NCBI GenBank assembly: GCA_025917655.1
Contig: CP084616.1
Location: 2,031,292 to 2,095,291 of the forward strand
Source of the DNA: Chlorella sorokiniana
Taxonomy: Eukaryota; Chlorophyta; Trebouxiophyceae; Chlorellales; Chlorellaceae
DNA: 64,000 bases
Direction of reading: 5' to 3'
Positions within the stretch are counted from its first letter, which is position 1; each line of letters begins with the position of its first letter. Positions 40,501 through 52,500 of the stretch are shown here, piece after piece. A program made the position numbers and the translations under genes. Below the pieces are notes generated by a model that saw nothing but the letters and a program-made list of their open reading frames with translations, did not search any database and was not told where the DNA came from.

Positions 40501-43500
40501 CAGCCTGGAAGGTGCGGCGGCCTTTGGGGCCTTTTTTGCTGGGCGTGCATGCCACTCTTAAAAGGTTTTGTCCTTTATGGTGGTCAGGTTGCTTGGCTAG
40601 CACTCGTGTCTTTCAAGGGACTAAATGCGTTGGGGCCCTCTTGCGCCCTGTGTGCAGTCTGGCGGCGTTTACGTGCCCCTGGACCCCGAGTACCCCGACG
40701 AGCGCCTGTCGATCTACATGGAGGACTCCAAGGCAGCGGTGCTGCTTACCCAGGAGGCCCACGCGCAGCGTGCGCAGCAGCTGGGCGGGGATGCTGCCAC
40801 GTGGAAGGTGAGCGGGCTGTGTTCGGGTTCATTGGACGTCTTAGTTGCTCCTGACCCTGCACTTGCTGGGTGCAAAGGTGCAGGCAAGCGCTGCCGTGGA
40901 ATTTGATAGGAGTACCTCCTGCAGGGCGCGCTCCTGGCCAGCACCCAAGCCTCTCACTATCTGCCTCCGCCCTACCTGAGCAGGCCATCAACATTGGCGC
41001 AGTCTGGGCTGCTGCGCCTGCCGACCCCGAAGCCTTGGCCCACCCCCGGCCGCGGGTGCCGCAGTTTCTCCGGACGACACCGCCTACATCGAGTTCACTT
41101 CAGGGTCCACGGGCCGGCCCAAGGGTGTGGCCATCCACCACCGTGGCTTTGCGGCCTACTGCTGCGCGCTGCGCGACACGCTGGGCCTGCCCCCGACACG
41201 TGCAGCCTGCTCACAATCTCTGTCAACTTTGACCCGCACCTGCGCCAGACCTGGCCACACCTGGTGAGCTGGCCTGCGGCTGATTGGAGCGTGTCTGACG
41301 GCTGAGCCTTGCCAGCCAGCCATCATGCATTCTTTTGGCAGCACAACATGCAGGCTCCTAACTTATGATTAGGGGCCAAAGATGCATGACGTCGTCACAT
41401 GTGGGGTTGCCTCTGGCGGCTGCTGGCCATGGCCATGACCATGACCACGTCCATGTGTCCTGTGCAGTACTGCGGTGGAAGGGTGGTGATCTCCCGCCCG
41501 GCGGGCACACCGACCCGAGTACGTGATGGGGCTGGTCGCTGACCATGGCGTCTCCTTCCTCTACACAGTGCCAGCTCTGGGACTGCTCTATTACGAGACG
41601 GAGGCCGCCAAGCGCTGCACAGCCCTAAAGCACGCCGCGTTCAGCGGCGAGGCACTGCCGCCTGCGCTGGTGGCACTGGTTGCCGCTTCGACTCCCAACC
41701 AGCTGCCCTGCACCAACGTTTATGGTGAGCGGTTGCAGCAGGCGACACTGAGACAGCTTGTAGCCAGATTCTGCTTTTCCGTGCAGCCGCCATACTTCCT
41801 TTTCCTTGCTCCTGAAGCTCCTTTTGTGTTTGCCTGAGCGCCCCGTGCAGGCCCCACCGAGTGCACCCTGTCCTCCACCACCTGCGTGGTCTCCCGGGCG
41901 AACACGTCACCATTGGACGCCCGACCCCAACGTGCACTGCTATGTGGTGGACGCCCAGCTGCGCCCAGTGCCGGTGGGCGTGCCGGGAGAGCTGCTCATT
42001 TCTGGGCCCCGCCTGGGCAAGGGCTACGTGGGGCGCCCGACCTGACTGCCGCCGCCTACGTGCCCAGCCCGCTGTACGATGACGTGAAAGAGTTGCTGCC
42101 GGCGCACATGCGGCAGTACTACCAGAGCGCGTACCGCACAGGTGGGTGGTGAATGCACTGCGGCTTCGGCCCAAGGCTAGAAGGCTGGGCTGTTGCGCAG
42201 GGCATTGGCCTCTGCAGGGGGCGCATATGCACTGCACTCAAATCTCTGCCCAAAGGGTTGCCAAAGCATGCTCCCAATGCGGAATTTTCTAGCTGCTGCC
42301 ACCTGACCCCTCCGGCGTTGCAGGCGACCTGGTGCGCTGGCGCCCGGATGGCAACCTCGAGTATCTCGGCCGCATTGACCGGCAGGTCAAGATTGATGGC
42401 GTGCGTGTGGAGCTCGGGAGGTGGAGTCGGTGCTAGGCAGCGCGCCTGGTGGGCTCCTGCTTGCCGCCCAACTTTCTTGGCTGTTTGCGGAACTGCCTTC
42501 AGAGCCAGGCCCATCAGCTGGGGCTGCCGTGTAGCAGGGGTTACTCAGCAAGATGCGGGGCTGTGAACAGCCGGCAGTTGCGCCCATCTCACTTCCACCG
42601 CCTTGCCGACCCACCCCCTCTGTTCCTTGGCTCTGTTCCTTTGCTCACGCTTGTCTTACCCTTCATGCTGCGTGATTGCGTGCAGGCGTTACTCGTGCGG
42701 TGGCTGTGGCCGTGCTGGACCCAGGCATTAACGCCAAGCGCTTGGTGGGCTATGTGACCCCCTCCACTGCCGCTGTGCCGGCCATGCTGGCTCATTGCAA
42801 GGAGCGCCTGGTGGCAGCCATGGTCCCCTCGGTCATTGTGCCGTTGGATGCCTTCCCGCTACTGCCAAACGGCAAGGTGGACCAGAAGAGCCTGCCGCCT
42901 CCGGCGTTTGAGGGCGGCGAGGGCGCCGAAGAGTATGTGGCGCCAGAAGGGCTGCTGGAGGAGCGGCTGCAGACCATCTGGATGCAGGTGCGGCAGTGTG
43001 CATCTTGAGTAGTGCGGCTTGAGGCATAAAGCCACTCCACCCCTGGCCGCTCTGCCACGCATGTCGTGGTGCTAGCCTGCACCCTAGCTAAACAAATAGA
43101 CATGCGCAAGGCACTTGACAGGCAGTGTATTCTTTGCCTCCTGGTCTTGATTTGCACTTGCTGTTCAGGTACTTGGCCGCTCGGCACCCATCTCGGCGGC
43201 GGCTGACTTCTTTGCGATTGGCGGCACTTCCCTGCTGGTGGGGCGGCAGATGTTGTGCCGCGCAGGCGCCACTGCATGTCGATTGCAAGCAGCACACCTG
43301 GCAAGGCCTGCTCAGCAAGGCCAGCTTTCCATCCTCTCCCAGCCGCTTTCCTCCACCGCTTGGTTTGGTCGCACTGCTGCAGGTGTTCCGCCTCGTGGCC
43401 GCCATCTCCCGGGAGCTATCTGCCCCCGGCCTCCCCGCCATCTTCGTGCATGCGCAGCGCACGATCCGTGCGCAGGCGGCTGCGCTGGAGGAGGAGTATC

Positions 43501-46500
43501 GCAGCGGGACGCTGCTGACTGGGGCAGCGCCGCCTCCCGGCTGCGGGGCAGGACAGTTGCCCGGCTGTTGCTGGTGCCGGGCAAATGGGACGATAACACG
43601 CGCCCGCTGAGCGCCAACCAGCAGCAGATGTGGGTGTTGTACCAGAGCGGCGCACATGCGGCATACAACATTCCGGTCTGCATGCGCATGCATGGGCTGG
43701 TGGACGAGGCTGCGCTCCGCTTGGCGCTAAACACCGTTGCCGCCCGCCATGAGAATTTGCGGTGGGACCCTGCTGCTCCCTTGCTACTACATTATGCATG
43801 CCTGCCCTGATGCAGTAGACACAGCTGCCGCCTGTACTGTGCGACGCTCGCGTTCTTCAATGCATGACCTGTGTCTTCAAGCACGCTGTGACTTGGATGT
43901 ATGCAGGCTGGCATTTCACGAAATGAAGGGCACTGGCGAGATTGTGGGTTTGGTGCGGCCGTCTGCTGGCTACTCTGTGCCCCTCCAATTTGTCGATCTG
44001 TCGTCTGGCGGGGACGACGCCGTTGATGAGGCTATGGCGGTGGAGGCCAGGCGGCCGTTTGACCTCGAGAACGATCCGCTGATGCGCGGCGCACTGTTCC
44101 GGGCATCACCCAGCGAGGCCACGCTGGCACTGACGCTGCACCACAGCGTGAGCGACGCCTGGTCAACGGGCGTGCTGACCAACGAGCTGACCGCCGCCTA
44201 CAACGCTTTCAAAGCAGCTGGCGGTGCCAAGCTGGACTTGGAGTCTGTGCTGGAGCCGCTGCCGGTGCAGTACGCCGACTTTGTGGTGTGGCAGTTGCGC
44301 ACGCTGGAGCAGCGTGGGGAGGCCCTGCGGAGCTGGTGGCAGGAGGCGCTGCGTGGAGCCCCCCTCCTGCAACTGCCGCTGGACAGGCCCCGTCCCGAAG
44401 CGACGACATCCAAGGCTGGAAACCACCACCTGGAGCTGCCACCGCAGCTGATGACGCGTCTGGCCCAGCTGGCCGCGCGGCTGGGTGTCAACATGCAGGC
44501 GCTGCTGCTGGCGGGCGTGATGGTGGGTGGCAAAGCTGGCGAGGCCGCATGTTCGCACAGTGATACCGCCACAACTTCATGCTTGAGTCGGAAACCTGCC
44601 CCTCGCCTGCTTCCCTCTGGCCAGCCCAGCCATTAGCTTGCATGTGTAGTGCCACACAGCGGTCGGCAAGCCTGACACTTTCTCTACTGCCTTCTGGCGG
44701 CCCTGCAGGCCGTGCTGAGCCGCTACAGCGGGCAGGAGGATGTGGTTGTGGGTGTGCCCACTGCGGGTCGCGACTTGGCAGAGGCTCAGGTGTCCATTGA
44801 TGCGCTACCCCCAGAAGCAGCAAGCTGGCCTAGCCTGCTTTGCAATGTATGGCTTGCTCTACGTTCGTTTATTGGACGAAGTTATACGGCTGTCTTTTAT
44901 CAAGCGGGCATTTCGGTTGCTTTGCTTGCTCCCATATCTTGCCACCTTAATGTCACTGGCGCTTCCCCTGCCCGTCTGCAGTCGCTCATCGGCTACTTTG
45001 TCAATACAGCAGCGGTGCGTGCTGTGGTTGAAGACGATGACACTTATGAGACCCTGGTCAAGCGTGTTTCCACTTCGCAGGCAGGCTGTGTGATGTTGCT
45101 GCAACAGTCTTGGGTTTGGCTGCTGTGGTGCATTCTGTCATGAGCAGCATCCTGATTCTTCCCACATCTTGTTTTTCGCTCGGATGCAGGTGGATGCCCT
45201 TCAAAACGCGGCGCTACCCTTTGCAGATGTTGTGTCTGCTGTCGGCGCCAAGCGCGCACGAGGCATCAACCCCATTTTCCAGGCATGCATTTGCTGACTC
45301 ATGTCTGTTTACTGTTTTCTTCTGGCTTCCGCAATTCAACATGACGGGTCATTGCTCCACCTGCTACAGGTCATGTTCCAGTACTTCCCTGACAGCACCA
45401 GCCTCAAACCAGTGCTGGAGGGCTTGCAAGTGGAGATGCTGCCTGCACCGCCACTGGAACAGGCCAAGGTAGGGGGCGCCTTGGCTGGATGCTGTCCAAA
45501 TTTGGCAGCATTCAGTGGTTGTGTTGTGATGTCAACGCGCAAATACCTGCCACACATGCAATGCCTCCACAACAACGGCCAGTGGTCAGCAGAGAGAGTT
45601 CCTCTGCGTTTTTGTGCCCGATCCCATCTTAGCAACCACCGGCCTTGGCAGCTTCCAACCCCCACAATCACACGTAACCCCCTCCAAGCTTGCAGGTGGA
45701 TGTTTCCATCTATATTGATGGCAAGGGTCACCTTGGCATGGACTATATGGCAGAGCTGTTTGATCCGCCCACCATCCAGTCCATCGGTGACTCGCTGCTG
45801 CGCATGCTGGAGGGCGCCGCTGCCTCGCCTGCCGCCGGCATTTGGGGCCTGCCCATCCTGGGGCAGGCCAACAAGGCGCAGCTGGCACGCATGACGTCGG
45901 GCGAGGTGCGGCCCCACTACGTGCCTGGTGGCGGAGCCGCTCTTACCGTTGAGCGATTTGAGCGCGTCGCCGCAACTGAGCCCAGCCGTCCATGCCTCAT
46001 TTTCAATGGCGCAAAAGTTGAGCTATGGGGAGGTGAATGCGCGGGCAAACCGCCTGGCGCATTGGCTGCGCGCTGCGGGCGTTGGACAGGATGTTGCTGT
46101 CGGCGTCATGCTGGACCGCTCCTTTGAGCTGGTCATCGCCATGCTGGCGGCCATGAAGGTGGGGCGCACATGGTTAAGCGATCCCTTCGTTTATCGTTCC
46201 TTCTTCCAATTGGCCTTGATTGTGTTGTAAGTTCTCAGTTTGGCAGCTCTGTCTGTTATAAATGCATTGCAAGCCTTCCACTGCAGGCCGGAGGATGCTT
46301 TGTGCCCCTGGATCCCGAGTACCCAGATGATCGCCTGGTGGTCTACATGGAGGACTCCAAGGCAGCGGTGCTGGTGACTCAGCGCGCGCACGCCGAGCGT
46401 GCGCAGCAGCTGGGTGGAGAGGCCGCCGTTTGGAAGGTGAGGTTTGGACATCTTCTGTACGTGCCACTTGATGGGACAGAGAGCAGTTGTCATCTGTTGT

Positions 46501-49500
46501 TCACCTGCTGAACTGGCTAGCGTTCGTGTTTCCTTTGCGATGCAGGTCCTGGTATGTGAGGAGTTTGACTTTGGCAACGGCCCGATACCAACCTTGGGCC
46601 CCAGCTGGTGGATGCTGATGCGCTGGCCTACGTCATCTTCACGTCAGGGTCCACCGGGAGGCCCAAGGGCGTCATGATCGACCACACCGCGCTCATCGAT
46701 TTCCTCTGGTGTGTGCGAGCCATAAGCCGCGCCTGCAAATTGAAAAGTTATCAGCTGTAGACTCTGTTGACTCACCGGCATATCCTATACCCATGCAACC
46801 TGATTTCAGTGTGTGTGCACCGCTTCGTGCTTTCCCCCTGCAGCTACAACCTGGACTACTATGGAATTGAGCCCGACGCCGTGTTCCTTCTCTCCGTCAC
46901 CATCAACTTCGACCCCTTCATCATGCAGGTGGGGAGGATTTGTGTAGCAGGCAGCCAAGTTTGGGCATTAGCCAGTGCATGCAAATTCGAGAGAGAAAGC
47001 TTGGTGCAGCAATTTGCTTGGAACTCAATACATGGTTGATCAAGCAGCGCTGATGACCCGCTGGCGCCGACCTTGCTGCAGATGTGGACGCCGCTGGTTA
47101 TTGGGGCGCAACTGGTGATTGCAAGACCAGGCGGGCACGTGGACCCTGAATATATTGCTGACCTGCTTGATGAGCACAAGGTCACTTTCTTCAACACAGG
47201 TGTGTTGTGCAGTGGCAGACGCAATGTATGGTGCTGGCTTGGCTTGGCTTTCTCACTCAGAATGACTCTTTTTGCTGCGCGGCCATCAGTTTACCTTATG
47301 CTGCCCTGTTGTCGTTGATGCAGTGCCTGCGCTGGGTCTGGAGTACTACAAGTGCCCTGCTGCCCAAAATTGTTCTTCCCTAAAGACGGCTTGCTTCTCG
47401 GGCGAGGCGATGCCGCTTGAGCTGGTTGAGCTGATCTACAGGAACGTGCCTAAGGGTGTTACTGTGGTGAATGCATACGGTGAGCTTGGGATTTGTGGAA
47501 ACGAGGTGATGCTGCTATTCGGTCTTGGTGATGCGGTCCTGGTTATGCAGCCATAGCAAGCTTAGCATGATGGCAGCTGTTTGGCATCTCAATTGCTTCA
47601 CCATCAAATTGTGCAGAGCCCTTGAATGCAATGTGTCGTTGTGCAGGCCCCACCGAGGCAACCGTCATGGCCACCAACCTCAAGTGCTGGGCGGGCATGA
47701 AGCACATGAGCATCGGCTACCCGGAGGCCAACATGCAGTGCTATATTGTAGACAGGTTCATGCAGCCGGTGCCTGTTGGGGTGCCGGGAGAGCTCCTGCT
47801 GAGCGGCCCGCGCCTGGCGCGTGGCTACATGGGGCGCCCAGACCTCACGGCAGACAAGTTCATTCCCAACCCCTGCTACGATGATGTGTCGTCACTCCTC
47901 CCAGAGCAGCTGCGCAAGTACTTCCAGCTTGCATACCGCACGGGTAAGGAGGGGAGCCGGTGTGGACTTTACTACTGAGCCAACGCAATTCGCGCTGATG
48001 CACAGATTGTTGCATCTACTATGTTAATTTGTGCTTCTCGAGTTTATAGTCGTACTTGATTTATGGATATCTGCTGCCAATCTGCAAAAATGCAGGGGAT
48101 CTGTGCCGCTTCAAGGCAAACGGCGAGATTGATTGCTTGGGCCGCATCGACAACCAAATCAAAATCAATGGCGTGCGCATGGAGCTCGGGAGGTGGAGAC
48201 TGCTCTGGGCACCGCACCAGGTGGGTGGATTGTCTGGTCTGTTTGTCTGCACTCGGCTCTCGCCGCACATCTGCTATCTTCTCTGCGCAGCAGGGTTGTT
48301 TGGCATGCGTCCGCTGCGCATGTGCTTCCTTGCCCTGTTTGTTTTCACTGCCGCTTTCCCTATGCCTTGCTGACAGGCGTCGACCAGGCCGTGGCTGTTG
48401 CAATGCTGGATGTGGATGCCGGCCAGAAGCGCTTGGTGGGCTATGTCACCCCGGCGACGTCTCGCCTGCTGACGTTCTGGACCACTGCCGCACTCTGCTG
48501 GTCCCTGCCATGGTCCCTTCTGTGGTGGTGGCCATGGAATCCTTCCCCCTGCTTCCCAACGGAAAGGTGGCAACACGCGCGCTGCCGCCACCAGTCTTTG
48601 GCATCGCTGCGTCAGAGGAATATGTGGCGCCAACCAACCCCACAGAGCAGGTGCGCACACCTTTTCGCCGATAAGTGAATTTTCGTCTGCAACAGCTGGC
48701 TATCATTCGCTACTGGTTTGCTTGTTGCGTATCCACTGTCCTGCCCGAATGTTGTGTTTTTATACAAGAGGAAGCTTTTGCCATTTCAGCTTGGTTTTGT
48801 TACTTCTGCAGGTTATTCAGACCATCTGGATGGACGTGCTGGGAATTACTGAGCCTATATCCATTGATGCTGACTACTTTGAGATTGGAGGTATGTGCCG
48901 TGTATATTTGCAGGCTGCTGCCGCAGTATGTGCGGCACTCTGCTGGCTACAGTGTGTCCACTGCCCTTCATTTCGCACCCACCGCTGCAGGCTCTTCCAT
49001 CAAGGCTGGCATTATCAATGCCCGCATCCGCAAGTACATGCAGGCAAGCTTGCACACCAAGCACATCATGCATGAACTGAGCTCAACGCAAGTTCCTTTG
49101 CAGATCACGGGCGTGCATGCCACATGCGCCAAGCCGTGGTCCTTGACAACCTGCGTTGTGCCTGTTGCAGCTGGATGAGCTTCCCGGAAACCTCATCCTT
49201 ACGAACCGCACCATCCGCAAGGTGGCTACGGCGCTCGCAGCTGGCGGCGGCCAGAGCGAGCTCCGGGCGGGCCCCACGCGAAGGCTCGCAGGCGGCTCCA
49301 CAAAGCGTGTGTTTGGGACGCTAGCAGTAGAAAACGCGCTGGCAGCACGCATGAACGCCACCGACCTGGAGCTGGGGCAGCACATGCCGCACGCGGTGCC
49401 ACGCACACGCCTCCCCTACCCGCTGTACATGATCATCTCTGTGCTTTTTCGCTGGTCACCACCCTGATCGCGCCACTGGTCACCGCCACGATTGTGTCGC

Positions 49501-52500
49501 TCATGGCGCTCATACAATCCGAGCCGCACCCCAAGAACGGCTTTTGGAACTTCCTCATCGGCCCCGCCATCTACCTCGGCCTGCTGACCCTCATGTTTGT
49601 GGGGCTGCCTGTCATCAAGTGGATCCTTTTCCCGCGTCGCATGCGCCCAGGCGTTTACCCGTTGTATGGGTGGACCTACCTCAGGTGGGCATGTCTGTTG
49701 ATTGGCTGGCAATGGTTTGGGGGCAGCCGGTGCGCCCTTATTTTGTCCCAAACCTCATTTTGCTGCGGCTCTCCAACACAACATCAACAGTTCCACTTGC
49801 CTCCTCCCTTATACACGTTTGCGTTGCCGCAGGTGGACCGCCTACCAGGCCATCCAGCGCCGCGTCATGTGGTGCGTCACGGCCCTTGGCAGCGGCCATG
49901 CTGCCCGCAGCTCTACTTGTCTTCCTCCGAAACTTACTGCTGCCACGATTGCGCCAACACTAGGGGGTTAACGTGCTAGGTTGTTGCCTGCATGAATGTC
50001 TCTACGGTGGTGTGAACCAGTATGTGCACCCTTTCTCGACCCTCCTCTCCCACAGGTACTTCACACCCCACATAGGTGGCACGGAGGTCTGGAACTGGTG
50101 GTTGCGCTCACTGGGCGCGCGCATCGGACAGGGATGTGTGATTGACACCAATAACATTAACGAGCCGGACCTCATTTCCATTGGGCACAGTGTGCTGGTG
50201 GCAGAGGACGCCTTTGTGTCGGCCGCTACCATTGTGCCGCGGGGATTTGTGGACGAGAACGGTGAGCAGTTCCTATGGATAACATTGACTGCTTGCTTGC
50301 GGGCTGTCCCGCTCACTATGCAAAGACCAGCCGGTGCAGCGAATGGTTGTGAGGAACACGCCTTGAATACACAACGCTAAACTCTTTGTTATGCCTCCCG
50401 TTGCAGCCGGCTGCCTCATACTGTCCACTTTGCTGTCATTGGCGACAATTGCGTGTTGGGTCGGCGGTCCGTGGTTCCGGCGGGGTCGCGCCTGGCGCAT
50501 GACAAGCTGTTACGCCCTATGCTGCACCCAACCACCTTCGGGAGTTCTGGAGCTGGAGGCTGGTAGGAAGCTGTACCCACACTTTTATCCAGGTGTGCGG
50601 GGCCACTTATTTGAAGTCTGACCTAGCCACCAATCCTGTTAACAGAGTTGCCAGTTCTGGCAATCGTGGCCTTACAGTTCAGGGTGCATGAGCGTGAGCC
50701 TGCCAATTACCCCTTATTGTACATGCAGAGCGCCACATGAAGCCATGGACACGCACCATAACTGCCCTCATTGGTTCCATCCTGAACACACTCTCCTACA
50801 TTCCGGGTGCGGCGCTATCCATCTGTGTTGTGTGCTGGTGAGCAGCCACACCAGCTTCCTTACGTTGTCGCTAGTGCCGCGTGCTTCTTCTGTTTGTGCT
50901 GCTTCAGCGCTATAGCCAAGAGTGTTCTTCAAATGCAGGACCTACAACCTGGCATCCTCCACGGATCCACCGACGAGCGCAGCAACCTTCAACCCTATTA
51001 TTTCTCCCGAAAACTTTTGTGGCTACGGTGCGCCGCAGCTACCCGTACTTTGTTGCTCTTGTTGCTGGCCGTGCGTTTTTCATGGGAGCATGCTGGCTTG
51101 ACTTCAACCACAGCAGAAAGTAATGTCTAGGAAGCCTCCCATTTTCCATGCATTAGAGCTAGGCATGGACGTTGCCCTCCCCCCCACACACGCGCACACA
51201 CACACACACACACCTCCCGGCCCCCTCCTCCGCCCACCCTAACCGCCCTCCCGCCCACTTACCACCCACACGCATTTTGGGTGGCTTCTTGACTCCCGCT
51301 CGCAGATGTATGCGGGGCTGAGCTTCGCTGTGCGCGGTTCCACGTTCTATTTCAAGATAATCCTCCTGCCCATCAGCGGAACCCTGGCTTCGGGCTTGGT
51401 GCTGACCCCGCCACGATGTTCGTGCAATTCATTTTCAATCTTGTTTGGAAGTGGCTGGTGAGCATGAGGGAACCAGGGCCAGCATTGGCATGCACACATG
51501 TTGTTTGACATGACATGGCTCCAGGAAGCTGGGCAATGGCTGGGAAAACTTGACGGGCATGCTGGAGTCCTATTCCAGTTTGACGATTGCCAGTTTCAAA
51601 GACTATGCACAGTCGCCTTGACCTGTGCCTCCTTCCCTTCTCTGCGGATGCTAGGCCGGTTGTCTCCTGGGCGTTGCCTGACCTCCTCACAGTGGTTCTT
51701 TGCTTCGCTACCGTGTCTTCCTTAACCTCCAGCGCGGCGGCATGTGGCAGCTATCCAAGCAATACTTCCATTCAACCCTGGTGGCCAACTCCTTGCTGCG
51801 CGCATTCGGTGCCCGGCTCGGATACGACTGCCATGTCGACGGGATCACTGGTGGGTTTGGTGCTTTGCGGGTGATCTTGTACTCAAGGCCATGGGCGCCC
51901 TTTGCTGTGTATGCGGCTGCCTCCCAGCGAACGCCGTCGTTCGTTCAAAGCTTGGAGCGCCCTGCCAAAACCAGCCAACAACCCCAGCTTGCAGTTTCTA
52001 CAGCCGCCCTGTAAGGTGTACTAGTCGTTTGGATTTCTTCATTGCAGAGTACGATGCTGTTGACGTTGGCAACGTGGCCGTCACTGGGGGAAGTTCTGCT
52101 TTTCACACTGTGGATGAGGACGGCATAATTCAAAAGATCACAGTGCATGACTTTTCATCTTTTGGTGAGCAAACGGTGTTGATTCAGGCCACCGACATTC
52201 GTTTGCATGTGGCATGCCTCACCTTGCAAAGGATGCCCTCTTCTCTTGCTGCCCTTGTTGCAGGCCACACCACCTTCTTCCCAGGCTCCTCCATTGGGGT
52301 GAGTGTAGGATTATGGGTGTGCATCGTCCGTTGTGCTTGCTTTCTGGGTTGACGAGGATGCCCCTGGTGGCCTTGTGGCATACAGCCTGTCATTCCCACC
52401 ACAACATGACCTCCTGCAAGTTTCCATTCACGCTTTCATGAAGCATTGGACATTTCATCCCATTACCTGATAGGATTAGCTATGCCCCCTTTAGGAATGG

